A stretch of 64,000 nt of DNA from HGM13862 sp031553915 (lineage in GTDB: Bacteria > Bacillota > Dehalobacteriia > UBA4068), in assembly GCA_031553915.1 (NCBI GenBank), contig JAVBKT010000001.1:1-64000 (forward strand). Reading direction: 5' to 3'. Below the pieces are notes generated by a model. That model worked only from the letters and a program-made list of their open reading frames with translations. It made no database searches and was not told the DNA's origin. A program made the translations under genes and the position numbers. Below, piece by piece: positions 8,858-16,788 of the stretch. Each line of letters begins with the position of its first letter. Position 1 is the first letter of the stretch.

Positions 8858-10117
8858 ATGAGCATTGTCAGACCCAGAGGGACAAATGATTTTCTTCCGG
8901 AAACCACCGCCAAATGGCAGGCAGTAGAAGCATTGCTGCGAACCATCTGTCATCAATATGGCTTTGGCGAAATTCGTACTCCTCTTTTCGAAGAAACAGA
9001 GCTTTTCAACCGCGGTGTCGGCGCTACCACTGATATTGTGCAAAAAGAGATGTATACCTTTAACGATCATGGCGGCAGGAGCATTAGCCTGCGCCCGGAA
9101 AACACCGCCTCTGCCTGCCGCGCTTATGTAGAAAACAAGCTTTATGGCCAAATACAGCCGGTTAAGCTTTATTATATCGGGCCGATGTTTCGCTATGAAA
9201 AACCTCAGGCCGGGCGCTTTCGCCAGTTTCACCAGTTCGGCATTGAAATTATCGGCAGCTCTGCTCCTGCCGCTGATGCGGAAGCCATTTGTCTTGCTCT
9301 GGATTTATATCAGCGGCTGGAAATTAAAAACCTGGCGCTGAAGTTGAACAGCGTCGGCTGCCCCTGCTGCCGCCCGGTGTACAAACAAGCCTTGCAGGAT
9401 TATTTTCGGCCGCATCTTGGTCAGCTATGCGGCTCCTGCCGCGAGCGTTTCGAACGCAACCCGCTGCGTATTTTGGACTGCAAAAGTGAAATCTGCCAAG
9501 AGCTTGGCCAAGCTGCGCCGAAGATTTATGACTATCTCTGCGAAGATTGCGCCGACCATTTTGAACAGGTACAAGGTCTGCTCCAGGCGGCGGATATCAA
9601 TTATGAATTAACGCCACATATGGTGCGCGGCCTCGATTATTATACGAAAACCGCTTTTGAGATCCAGGTGGAAGGCATTGGCGCGCAAAGCGCGGTTTGC
9701 GGAGGCGGCCGCTATGATGGCCTGATTGAGGAAATCGGCGGTGAACCGACGCCTGCTGTTGGTTTTGCTCTGGGCATGGAGCGCATTTTTTCGGCACTAG
9801 CTGCCCAGGGTGATGATATTGAGCGGGAAGATGATTTGGATATCTATATCATCTCCCCGGAGGAAAAGCCTCTCAGACAAGCTGCCTTTGCTTTGGCGCA
9901 AGAGCTGCGCCAGCTGGAAATGAGCGTAGAAATGGAGCTGGGCAATAAAAGCTTTAAGGCGCAAATGAAAGCTGCCGACCGCATGAAAGCCCGTTTTGCG
10001 ATTATCTTTGGCGCGGATGAATTTGCCAAAGGAGAAGTAGCGCTCAAAGATATGCTAGAGGGCGGACAAGTTAATATCCCGCTAACTGAAATAAAAAAAT
10101 ATCTACTGGAAAGATAG
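8858..10117 (+). CDS. hisS: Histidyl-tRNA synthetase
   Basis: The 419-residue class II synthetase attaches His to tRNA-His. The N-terminus MSIVRPRGTNDFLPE is diagnostic. RPENTAS and FRYEKPQ (motif 2 region), RGLDYYTKTAFE and GGGRYDGL (histidine-specific signatures) and the C-terminal anticodon domain are all present. The start at 8858 is used because GAGGAG lies directly before it; an ATG at 8831 would put that site inside the gene. aspS follows after 12 bases in the same operon. Confidence 0.97.
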   Translation: MSIVRPRGTNDFLPETTAKWQAVEALLRTICHQYGFGEIRTPLFEETELFNRGVGATTDIVQKEMYTFNDHGGRSISLRPENTASACRAYVENKLYGQIQPVKLYYIGPMFRYEKPQAGRFRQFHQFGIEIIGSSAPAADAEAICLALDLYQRLEIKNLALKLNSVGCPCCRPVYKQALQDYFRPHLGQLCGSCRERFERNPLRILDCKSEICQELGQAAPKIYDYLCEDCADHFEQVQGLLQAADINYELTPHMVRGLDYYTKTAFEIQVEGIGAQSAVCGGGRYDGLIEEIGGEPTPAVGFALGMERIFSALAAQGDDIEREDDLDIYIISPEEKPLRQAAFALAQELRQLEMSVEMELGNKSFKAQMKAADRMKARFAIIFGADEFAKGEVALKDMLEGGQVNIPLTEIKKYLLER

Positions 10118-10129
10118 GAGCTAGAACTG

Positions 10130-11911
10130 ATGGAAGCGATGATGAAAAGAACTAATTATTGTGGTAATCTGCGTGCCGGCGACGAAGGCAAAGAGGTCGT
10201 ATTATGCGGCTGGGTTATGCGCCGCCGCGATCATGGCGGTTTGATTTTTATTGATTTGCGCGACCGGGAGGGGCTGGTACAAGTAGTTTTTGACCCTAAT
10301 CTTGACGCCGACACCTTTACTGCCGCAGAAGCTGCCCGCAATGAATATGTGCTCAATATCCAGGGTGTGGTACGCCGCCGTCTTGATGGTGCGGATAACC
10401 CGAATCTTGCCACCGGCGAGATCGAGGTGCTCTGCCACAAAATGATTATTCTTAATAAATCCAAAACCCCGCCCTTTTATATTGAAGATGGGGTTAATGT
10501 CGACGAGATGCTGCGTTTGCGCTACCGCTATCTTGATCTGCGGCGGCCAGAAATGCAGGAGGCCCTGCGTCTGCGGCATAAGGTGACCATTGCCATGCGC
10601 CATTTTCTGGACGCCGAAGGCTTCTCCGAAATTGAGACGCCGATGCTGTGTAAAAGCTCCCCGGAAGGAGCGCGCGACTATCTGGTCCCCTCCCGCGTGC
10701 ATCCAGGCGAATTCTATGCGCTGCCGCAAAGCCCGCAGCTATTCAAGCAAATCCTGATGGTTTCCGGCGTGGACCGCTATTTTCAGATTGCACGCTGCTT
10801 TCGTGATGAAGACTTGCGCGCTGACCGCCAGCCGGAATTCACTCAGCTGGATATGGAAATGAGCTTTATCAGCGAAGAAGATATCCGCGATCTCTGCGAG
10901 CGCTTGCTGCAATATGTGTTCAAAGAAACCATGAATGTTGATGTAGCGCTCCCCTTCCCTACGCTTAGCTGGGAAGAGGCCATGAACCGTTTTGGCTCTG
11001 ACAAGCCGGATCTGCGCTTTGGCATGGAGCTTGTTGATATTGCCGATATCTGCCAGCAAAGCGAATTTACCACTTTTGCCTCTGTGGCGCAAAAGGGCGG
11101 CTGGGTGCGCGGTATCAATGCCAAGGGCTGCGGCACATATTCCCGCCGCACCATGGATGATCTCAAGGATTTTGTCGCTATCTACGGCGCCAAGGGTCTC
11201 GCCTATATCGGCGTGGAAGAAGACGGGCTGAAATCGCCAATTGCTAAATTTTTCACAGAGGAGCAATTGCAGGCTATCTGTGAACGTATGGATGCCCAGC
11301 CCGGCGATATGCTGATGTTTGTCGCAGCAGATATGCCAATTTGCGCTGACGCTCTGGGCCATCTACGCTCAGAGATTGCCAAACGCGAAGGCCTAATTGA
11401 CGAAAACGAGTTTAATTTCTCCTGGGTGGTGGATTTCCCGATGATGGAATGGGACAGCGAGGACAAACGATGGAAGGCTGTGCATCATCCCTTCACCGCG
11501 CCTAAGGATGAAGATATTGCTCTGCTGGCGGACAACCCCGGCGATGTTAAAGCCAAAGCCTATGACTGCGTTTTGAACGGCTGCGAGCTGGGCGGCGGTT
11601 CCATCCGTATTCATCAGCGTGATGTGCAGGAAAAAATCTTTTCTTTACTGGGAATTTCTGAAGAAGAAAGCAAAGAAAAATTTGGTTATTTGCTCGACGC
11701 TTTTGAATATGGCACCCCACCGCATGGCGGTTTGGCCTTTGGCCTGGACCGCATGATTATGCTGATGGGCAATAAAGACAGCATCCGCGATGTTATCGCC
11801 TTCCCCAAAACCCAGTCTGCGACAGATATGATGACACAAGCGCCCGGCCCTGTGGAATTAAAACAGCTGCTTGAATTGCATATCCAAACTATCAAACAAG
11901 AAAAAAAATAA
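10130..11911 (+). CDS. aspS: Aspartyl-tRNA synthetase
   Basis: The 593-residue bacterial-type enzyme has an N-terminal OB-fold anticodon-binding domain (about 1-110), a class II catalytic core with FRDEDLRADRQPEFTQLD (motif 2), the GAD insertion that marks bacterial AspRS, and motif 3 (GLAFGLDRMIML) near the C-terminus. The GGAG for this start overlaps the hisS stop, and the ATG at 10130 is 9 bases after it. From sequence alone I cannot tell whether it is discriminating or also charges tRNA-Asn. Confidence 0.97.
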   Translation: MEAMMKRTNYCGNLRAGDEGKEVVLCGWVMRRRDHGGLIFIDLRDREGLVQVVFDPNLDADTFTAAEAARNEYVLNIQGVVRRRLDGADNPNLATGEIEVLCHKMIILNKSKTPPFYIEDGVNVDEMLRLRYRYLDLRRPEMQEALRLRHKVTIAMRHFLDAEGFSEIETPMLCKSSPEGARDYLVPSRVHPGEFYALPQSPQLFKQILMVSGVDRYFQIARCFRDEDLRADRQPEFTQLDMEMSFISEEDIRDLCERLLQYVFKETMNVDVALPFPTLSWEEAMNRFGSDKPDLRFGMELVDIADICQQSEFTTFASVAQKGGWVRGINAKGCGTYSRRTMDDLKDFVAIYGAKGLAYIGVEEDGLKSPIAKFFTEEQLQAICERMDAQPGDMLMFVAADMPICADALGHLRSEIAKREGLIDENEFNFSWVVDFPMMEWDSEDKRWKAVHHPFTAPKDEDIALLADNPGDVKAKAYDCVLNGCELGGGSIRIHQRDVQEKIFSLLGISEEESKEKFGYLLDAFEYGTPPHGGLAFGLDRMIMLMGNKDSIRDVIAFPKTQSATDMMTQAPGPVELKQLLELHIQTIKQEKK

Positions 11912-11946
11912 ATCAGAAAAGTGCAAAATTTGGTACAAGCTTGCGG

Positions 11947-11975
11947 TTGTATAATCTTCAGCTTTGAGTTATAAT
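11947..11975 (+). promoter_or_regulatory. Promoter of the 6S-like RNA
   Basis: TTGTAT (11947-11952), a 17-base spacer and a perfect TATAAT (11970-11975). Transcription would begin near 11981, at the foot of the long paired RNA described next. Confidence 0.6.
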
Positions 11976-11980
11976 AAAGC

Positions 11981-12180
11981 CACAAGAGCACACCCTGCGA
12001 TGTGCGTGATACAGCTGCAAGTTTTAATCCAACACTTTTTCATCGGGATTCTCACCTTCGTTTATGGCCGATAAGCCTCGCTTGATCAGTGGAAACCGAA
12101 AGTAAACGAGAAGAAACCCACCTGCATATAGCAGGTTTTAAAACAGCAGCTGCCACGGCAAAGCGGGGTTGTGTCGTTTT
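11981..12180 (+). ncRNA. ssrS: 6S RNA (RNA polymerase-binding regulatory RNA)
   Basis: The 305-base gap between aspS and pyrF has no reading frame but folds like 6S RNA. The outer stem pairs CACACCCTGC near the 5' end with GCGGGGTTGTG near the 3' end. An inner stem pairs CAGCTGC with GCAGCTG. A large, mostly unpaired bubble then follows, and a terminal hairpin is closed by CGTTTA and TAAACG. The 3' strand of the bubble holds a small hairpin (ACCTGC, ATAT, GCAGGT), a feature of Firmicutes 6S RNAs. It has its own promoter and ends at GTTTTC. Position next to aspS matches, from memory, B. subtilis 6S-1 (bsrA). 6S RNA traps the sigma-A holoenzyme in stationary phase. Ends are approximate. Confidence 0.75.
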
Positions 12181-12217
12181 CTGCCTCTGGCTGCTATCCC
12201 AAGGAGGCTAAATATTT

Positions 12218-12982
12218 ATGGTGCAGGTTACAGATGCTCTGCGGCAGGAAGCCAAAGAAAAATTAATTGTCGCACTGGATGTTGCCAGCAGACGCGAAGC
12301 TTTTTATTTTGTGCGTCAGCTGCAAGACGCTGTTGGCGCATACAAAATCGGTATGCAGCTTTATAACAGCGAAGGCCCGGATATGGTGGAATATATCCAG
12401 CTCTATGGTGGCAAGACTTTTATTGATTTGAAATTTCATGATATCCCCAATACTGTTGCCGAGACCAGCCGTGTCATGGCCAGGCGTGAGGCCTTTATGT
12501 ATACGCTGCATGCCTCCGGCGGCTCCAAGATGCTCAAAGCCGCGGCTGTAGCAGCAGCGGAAGAGGCCGCCAAGCTGGATACGGTCAAGCCGCTGGCCCT
12601 GGGCGTTACCGTACTCACCAGCATCAGTCAGGAAGATTTCAATGAAGAAATGGGCATTAATGCCAATATTAGTGAGCATGTTGTCACCTTGGCCAAAATT
12701 GCCCAAAAAAGTGGTTTGGATGGCGTGGTCTGCTCTCCGCATGAGATTAAAGCTATCCGTGCTGCCTGCGGCAATGATTTCCTGATAGTTACTCCGGGCG
12801 TGCGTCCCGCTTGGGCCGCCAGCGATGATCAGGAACGTATACTTACACCCAAGGAGGCCATTTTGAACGGAGCTAGCTACTTAGTTGTGGGCCGCCCGAT
12901 CACCAAGGCGGAAGACCCGCTTGCAGCCGCGGAGATGATTGTCGAAGAAATGGCCGAAGCCCTGGCTGAGCTGGAAAAATAA
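12218..12982 (+). CDS. pyrF: Orotidine-5'-phosphate decarboxylase
   Basis: The 254-residue TIM-barrel enzyme makes UMP from OMP, the last step of de novo pyrimidine synthesis. The signatures are LIVALDV at the N-terminus, DLKFHDIPNTV (the catalytic Lys-Asp array, about residues 70-80), and TPGVRP and VVGRPIT (phosphate-binding loops). AAGGAGG lies before the ATG. It starts only about 38 bases after the 6S-like RNA, without the rest of a pyr operon, so it may be transcribed partly by read-through. A terminator follows. Confidence 0.95.
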   Translation: MVQVTDALRQEAKEKLIVALDVASRREAFYFVRQLQDAVGAYKIGMQLYNSEGPDMVEYIQLYGGKTFIDLKFHDIPNTVAETSRVMARREAFMYTLHASGGSKMLKAAAVAAAEEAAKLDTVKPLALGVTVLTSISQEDFNEEMGINANISEHVVTLAKIAQKSGLDGVVCSPHEIKAIRAACGNDFLIVTPGVRPAWAASDDQERILTPKEAILNGASYLVVGRPITKAEDPLAAAEMIVEEMAEALAELEK

Positions 12983-13000
12983 CTACATAAAGCAAGCAAA

Positions 13001-13028
13001 AGCATCAGCGTCAGGCTAATGCTTTTTT
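13001..13028 (+). terminator. Terminator of pyrF
   Basis: AGCATCAGC pairs with GCTAATGCT with one mismatch around a 5-base loop, followed by TTTTT. Confidence 0.8.
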
Positions 13029-13034
13029 ATTCGT

Positions 13035-13072
13035 AAAAACCCCACCCTGCCAATATCGGCAAGGTGGGGTTT
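13035..13072 (-). terminator. Terminator of the minus-strand lipoprotein gene
   Basis: AAACCCCACCCTGCC (13037-13051) pairs with GGCAAGGTGGGGTTT (13058-13072) with one imperfect pair. The minus-strand hairpin is followed by GTTTTTAC. It lies 21 bases after the stop of the lipoprotein gene. Confidence 0.8.
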
Positions 13073-13092
13073 GATTTATAGCTAGGTTGGTT

Positions 13093-13707
13093 TTAATTCA
13101 AGGGTATACCGATAATAGTAATGCGGTTAATCTTGTCTTCCTCATCAAAAACAATTTTTAAGGCGGGATGAATATCGGCAGTGGTTATTGATATGCTTTT
13201 GAGCATCTTGCCATGCTCGTCTTCGAAAGTATTAACAGCTCCGCCGGCGCCCTCGGACCAAAAAACGCCATAGAAGATGCCATCTGTGCTCTCAGTATAT
13301 GCTTGCTCTTCTGGGAACTTAGCTATAGTATCCGCAAAACTATCGCCGATTTTAATGTCGCGCGCCACTGGCAAAGAGTCTTTGCCAGTGATAGTAATAG
13401 AGGCAATAATTTCTGAATCGGCTGAAGAGCTGGCAAACTCTACATCACCATAGCAATAGAAATAATAGCTGCCGGTCATCTCTTCAACAATACCATGTTC
13501 ATCCGGCTCACCCAGTTTGTCCTTCAGATCAGCAAAAGTGGATACCATTACCGTAATATCCTCATAAACCAGCTCATCCGCATTCAGATAAGGCTCTGTA
13601 GCAGCATCGCCATCACCTAATTTATCTCGCCTTTCACAGCCAGCCAAGACCAGAAGACATATCAACAGGATAGAAAGAAGTCTGATATGCATAGGTGTTT
13701 TTGTCAT
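13093..13707 (-). CDS. Predicted lipoprotein, function unknown
   Basis: The 204-residue protein has a lipoprotein signal peptide: hydrophobic LLSILLICLLVLAG then Cys24 in the lipobox LVLAGC, so it should be anchored outside the cytoplasmic membrane. The mature part contains two segments that look like repeats of one fold, FADLKDKLGEPDEHG and IKIGDSFADTIAKFPEE. This xx-G-x-S-x-x-D/E-L-x-x-x-x-G-x-P pattern is reminiscent of SmpA/BamE-like or PepSY-like small domains, but I do not assign a family. GGAGGT lies 7 bases upstream. It is the first of three consecutive unrecognised envelope proteins. Confidence 0.8.
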   Translation of the reverse strand: MTKTPMHIRLLSILLICLLVLAGCERRDKLGDGDAATEPYLNADELVYEDITVMVSTFADLKDKLGEPDEHGIVEEMTGSYYFYCYGDVEFASSSADSEIIASITITGKDSLPVARDIKIGDSFADTIAKFPEEQAYTESTDGIFYGVFWSEGAGGAVNTFEDEHGKMLKSISITTADIHPALKIVFDEEDKINRITIIGIPLN

Positions 13708-13761
13708 TCAAACTACCTCCAGATAAGTATTAGACAGATGAGCCGAAGCAAACGCGACAAC

Positions 13762-14175
13762 CTAGCTATTTATTTCCTGCTTATTATTCGTAATCGTTTT
13801 TCCGCCTTTGTTTGCAAACATTTGAATGCTGCGCCAAAGATAGGGGATGAAAATAATAAACAATTCGCTTATTCTAAGATTACGAAATATTGGTGGTATT
13901 ATTATATAGACAATCAAGGCCAAGACCAGGTAAATTGTTGGTATGAGATAAGCTATTTTATTGAAAGCGGGAGTGGAAAATGATTTGCTTTGCACAACAT
14001 AGCATATGCTAACGCCAGTAACAATGGCCTGAAGAATTGAAAAACTATATGCCGTATAAATGTCTCTGGCATTTGCCGGATCAAAAATATTGTTTAAGAT
14101 ATTAAGACAAAGGAAAGATATTATTGGTAAAATTGCGATGATAATTGCCCGTAGCCATTGCTTGTATATATTCAT
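13762..14175 (-). CDS. Small integral membrane protein, function unknown
   Basis: The 137-residue protein has about four hydrophobic segments: IIIAILPIISFLCLNIL, a central weaker one around FSILQAIVTGVSICYVV, IAYLIPTIYLVLALIVYIIIPPIF, and LFIIFIPYLWRSI. The tail is hydrophilic. AAAAGGAGC lies upstream of the ATG. It has no recognisable domain. It is AT-rich relative to the flanking housekeeping genes and lies with the adjacent lipoprotein and secreted protein genes, so this block may be lineage-specific. Confidence 0.65.
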   Translation of the reverse strand: MNIYKQWLRAIIIAILPIISFLCLNILNNIFDPANARDIYTAYSFSILQAIVTGVSICYVVQSKSFSTPAFNKIAYLIPTIYLVLALIVYIIIPPIFRNLRISELFIIFIPYLWRSIQMFANKGGKTITNNKQEINS

Positions 14176-14500
14176 TTAAAGCCAGCTCCTTTTAAGATAT
14201 TATCTCTTTATTTTACAGTAGGTAAGACTATGATGCAATATTTTATTAATAGCATAACAGATGCCCACCATACTAGTCTATCAATATAATGGGCATCTGT
14301 TTAGCCTTTTGAAAAAGCATAATTCAAAAAAATTGTCACTCTTAATACCATAAGTTTTTGAAGTGTTGCTACCAATATCCTTAGCTGTGACTACTACTAT
14401 CATTCCACAATAAGGCAAATCATTTGCAACAACACCTTAGTATAAACTAAGTATTTGATTGTTGGATTAAAGGTATGGCAATTAAAAATTAAGCTTCCTG
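14176..14500. other. Gene-free AT-rich gap with a hairpin and a short reading-frame remnant
   Basis: This 325-base stretch has no convincing gene. It contains a perfect 12-pair hairpin (14256-14267 with 14290-14301; AACAGATGCCCA and TGGGCATCTGTT) with no adjacent T run on the minus strand. Also on the minus strand is an open stretch of 51 codons (14281-14436), with an ATG at 14403 that has no clear ribosome binding site. It could be the eroded 3' end of a gene. Confidence 0.4.
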
Positions 14501-15271
14501 TTAATAATAAAACCAACTCCTATAGGCTTCTACATCAACAGACCATTGACCGGTACCCCTTTGCAGAAGAACCTCGGAATAGCATGTAAAGTAGGCGCCG
14601 GAAGGTTGCTCAAGGTAGGGTGAATTGACTGTTAAAGTAAGATGGTTAGAAGAACCGCTTGTATTGTTATCTTGATCATAATGTTCTATCGGGTTGGTAC
14701 CAAAGCCTCTGTAATTACTGCTCACTTGTGTCTCAACTACATAAGTGTTAGACTCAACATAACTTGTTCCACCTTGTACCTTTTGCAGTTTCACACAAGG
14801 TATTCCAGCAATATCTTTTTCCTCATAATATATTTTAGCATATACTGTGGCATCACCATTGTTTGTATCTTCCTCTTCCCATACACCTGTCCCTCTTAAT
14901 AAAGTATTGCCATTGTCATCTTCCTCAAAAACAAAATTACTTATAATTGTTGTAACATATTCCGATGTCTCTGAACCAAGCAGATCTTGTTTGATTGATA
15001 AAAGCTGCGTAGTTGAACACACATTATCAGTTATTATGGCTTCGCCATTAATTTTGATATTTGCTGCAACAGTTTCATTATCCACATCAGAAATACCATT
15101 AACTGCTCGTTCCAATAGAACTTCCTCATCAGTGATTTCTTGTGCGGAGTATAATATTATTTCTGTGCCTATTGTATTATTGGCCGGCTGTTTATCTGAT
15201 GCAAAAGCAGTACCTATACTTAAAGCAAGCATAAGAATAGTGGCAAACATAACAAATAGAGTCTTTTTCAT
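14501..15271 (-). CDS. Predicted secreted protein, function unknown
   Basis: The 256-residue protein has a classical Sec signal peptide: MKKTLFVMFATILMLALSIG, then a cleavage region around AFAS-DKQ. The mature protein is acidic and rich in Thr, Asn and Ser, with a beta-rich pattern such as EYVTTIISNFVFEE, ATVYAKIYYEE and NHLTLTVNSPYLEQ. It has only three cysteines, and no enzyme motif or cell-wall anchor is visible. AAGGAG lies upstream of the ATG, and a TATAAT-like -10 is present at 15353-15358. The neighbouring small proteins are also unrecognised. It could be a lineage-specific exoprotein. Confidence 0.75.
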   Translation of the reverse strand: MKKTLFVMFATILMLALSIGTAFASDKQPANNTIGTEIILYSAQEITDEEVLLERAVNGISDVDNETVAANIKINGEAIITDNVCSTTQLLSIKQDLLGSETSEYVTTIISNFVFEEDDNGNTLLRGTGVWEEEDTNNGDATVYAKIYYEEKDIAGIPCVKLQKVQGGTSYVESNTYVVETQVSSNYRGFGTNPIEHYDQDNNTSGSSNHLTLTVNSPYLEQPSGAYFTCYSEVLLQRGTGQWSVDVEAYRSWFYY

Positions 15272-15519
15272 TGTCTTTCTCCTTCATAATTTTATTTTGT
15301 TAGTTTTTGAGACTATATTTATGCGTTTAAATAGCCCATCGGAATCACCTCAATTATACGCTTATTACAAATAAAAAGAAGGATCCGTTACAGCATTATT
15401 GCGAACAATATTGCGAAAGTGCTCAGAAAATATACATAGCGCTTTGTTTGATAACTATACTTCCGCCAAGAGGAGGGCTATTTGGCGCAATATTGTGTGC
15501 GCTCCTTGCCCATAAAAAA
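15272..15519. other. Intergenic region upstream of the secreted protein
   Basis: No gene is seen. It holds a -10-like TATAAT (minus strand, 15353-15358) for the secreted-protein gene, and short repeats of ATTGCG around 15397-15417 and near 15486. The grd operon terminator follows at 15520. Confidence 0.4.
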
Positions 15520-15554
15520 AGAGAGGCAACACTAAGTTGTCTCTCTTTTTTTAT
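15520..15554. terminator. Terminator of the grd operon (bidirectional shape)
   Basis: AGAGAGGCAAC (15520-15530) pairs with GTTGTCTCTCT (15536-15546). A7 on the left gives a T run for the minus-strand grd transcript, and eight Ts lie on the right. It is 80 bases beyond the grdD stop. Confidence 0.85.
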
Positions 15555-15625
15555 TTACTTATAAACTAAGTCTTATAATCTCAGTCTTATCAGTTTAATC
15601 TCAAACTAAGCTTTATCAGCTAAGT

Positions 15626-16786
15626 TTATTCACCGCCATAGCCGTTCTCTTTAAGCAGAGCCGCGGCTTTGTCTTTGTTGCCGGGGGCCACCAGGATGAT
15701 CGGGCCGGTGCAGCCCATACCGCTTTCAGCATAAATGCCTGCTTTCCACAGTACGCGCACAGCATCTTCCAAATCCATAACCTCGATGCCGGAGATATCA
15801 GCTGTAACCGGTTCCTTAGGCGGGGCAACAACTTCTTCCTGCGCTGCAGCCGCTGGTTTAGAAGCAGCTTTGCGTGCCTCGATGATAGCCTTCAAGCCAG
15901 CTTTGTTGGCTTTGGCAAATTCATCGGCAGCAACCTTCTTCCAATCGCCGCGCACCAGCTCGCCGGCATATTCCAAAGCGCCGCTGATCACAGCAGGCCC
16001 GGAGGCGCGGGAGACGATCATCACCAGTTTGTCATAACCCTCGCCGATACCAGGGCCATAGCCCCAGCCGGAAGCCTCAATCTTGCCGCCGGTCTGTGCT
16101 GCGGAGAGCATTTTGGTGACAACATTGCCGGTCAGAGAATCCATCACCATAATATCCGCAGAACCGGTCAAAATATCATTACCACGCATAACAGTGCCGC
16201 CGTCAGCACGGGCAGAGCTGGTGAAATTGATATCATAACCATTTTCAAACAGTTCTTTCAGCGCAGATTCAGTCTGGCGGGCGCCGTCAATATTAATGAT
16301 GCCAACAGTTGGCTTGGGAATGCCGGATGCCTTAGCGGCAATAATGCCGTAGATAGCGTTTTTGATCATCGCTTCCACACGGTCAGTTGCCGAAGTCCCG
16401 GTGGTGGTGGCAAGGTATATTGCCTTACCCAGACCAGGGGTTACACAACGGCCAACCGTGGATACGCCGATGGGGAAAGGATAGTGCATGGTAACAGCGC
16501 CGTCTACCTCTCCTGCCTGCAGCATTTTATCCATGGTTGCATGGCATTCGTCTTCATCAGCGACCTTTACACAAGTGACTCTGTCGTCTGCGATAGAGCC
16601 AATAAATACCACATCTACTCCTCTAGATTGCGCCAAGACGGCACCAGCCATAGCATTTTCTTCACCATACTCACTACCCATGCCGGTAAGAGCAATTTTT
16701 GGGCGGCCAATGGCTTCGCCGGTTTCTAATGTATGGGCAATATCAAGGAATGTCTGGGCAATAATACCTTCGATATTATTAGCCAT
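15626..16786 (-). CDS. grdD: Glycine/sarcosine/betaine reductase component C, alpha subunit
   Basis: The 386-residue protein resembles PlsX-type phosphate acyltransferases and matches GrdD. With GrdC it forms component C, which takes the carboxymethyl-selenoether from GrdA and releases acetyl phosphate, so that acetate kinase can make ATP. Visible motifs include GRPKIALTGMGSEYG near the N-terminus and GWGYGPGIGEGYDK in the middle. A low-complexity Ala-rich linker (about 300-320) precedes a C-terminal segment with GMGCTGPIILV and a Cys. It starts 2 bases after grdC and is the last gene of the operon. Confidence 0.93.
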   Translation of the reverse strand: MANNIEGIIAQTFLDIAHTLETGEAIGRPKIALTGMGSEYGEENAMAGAVLAQSRGVDVVFIGSIADDRVTCVKVADEDECHATMDKMLQAGEVDGAVTMHYPFPIGVSTVGRCVTPGLGKAIYLATTTGTSATDRVEAMIKNAIYGIIAAKASGIPKPTVGIINIDGARQTESALKELFENGYDINFTSSARADGGTVMRGNDILTGSADIMVMDSLTGNVVTKMLSAAQTGGKIEASGWGYGPGIGEGYDKLVMIVSRASGPAVISGALEYAGELVRGDWKKVAADEFAKANKAGLKAIIEARKAASKPAAAAQEEVVAPPKEPVTADISGIEVMDLEDAVRVLWKAGIYAESGMGCTGPIILVAPGNKDKAAALLKENGYGGE

Positions 16787-16788
16787 GA

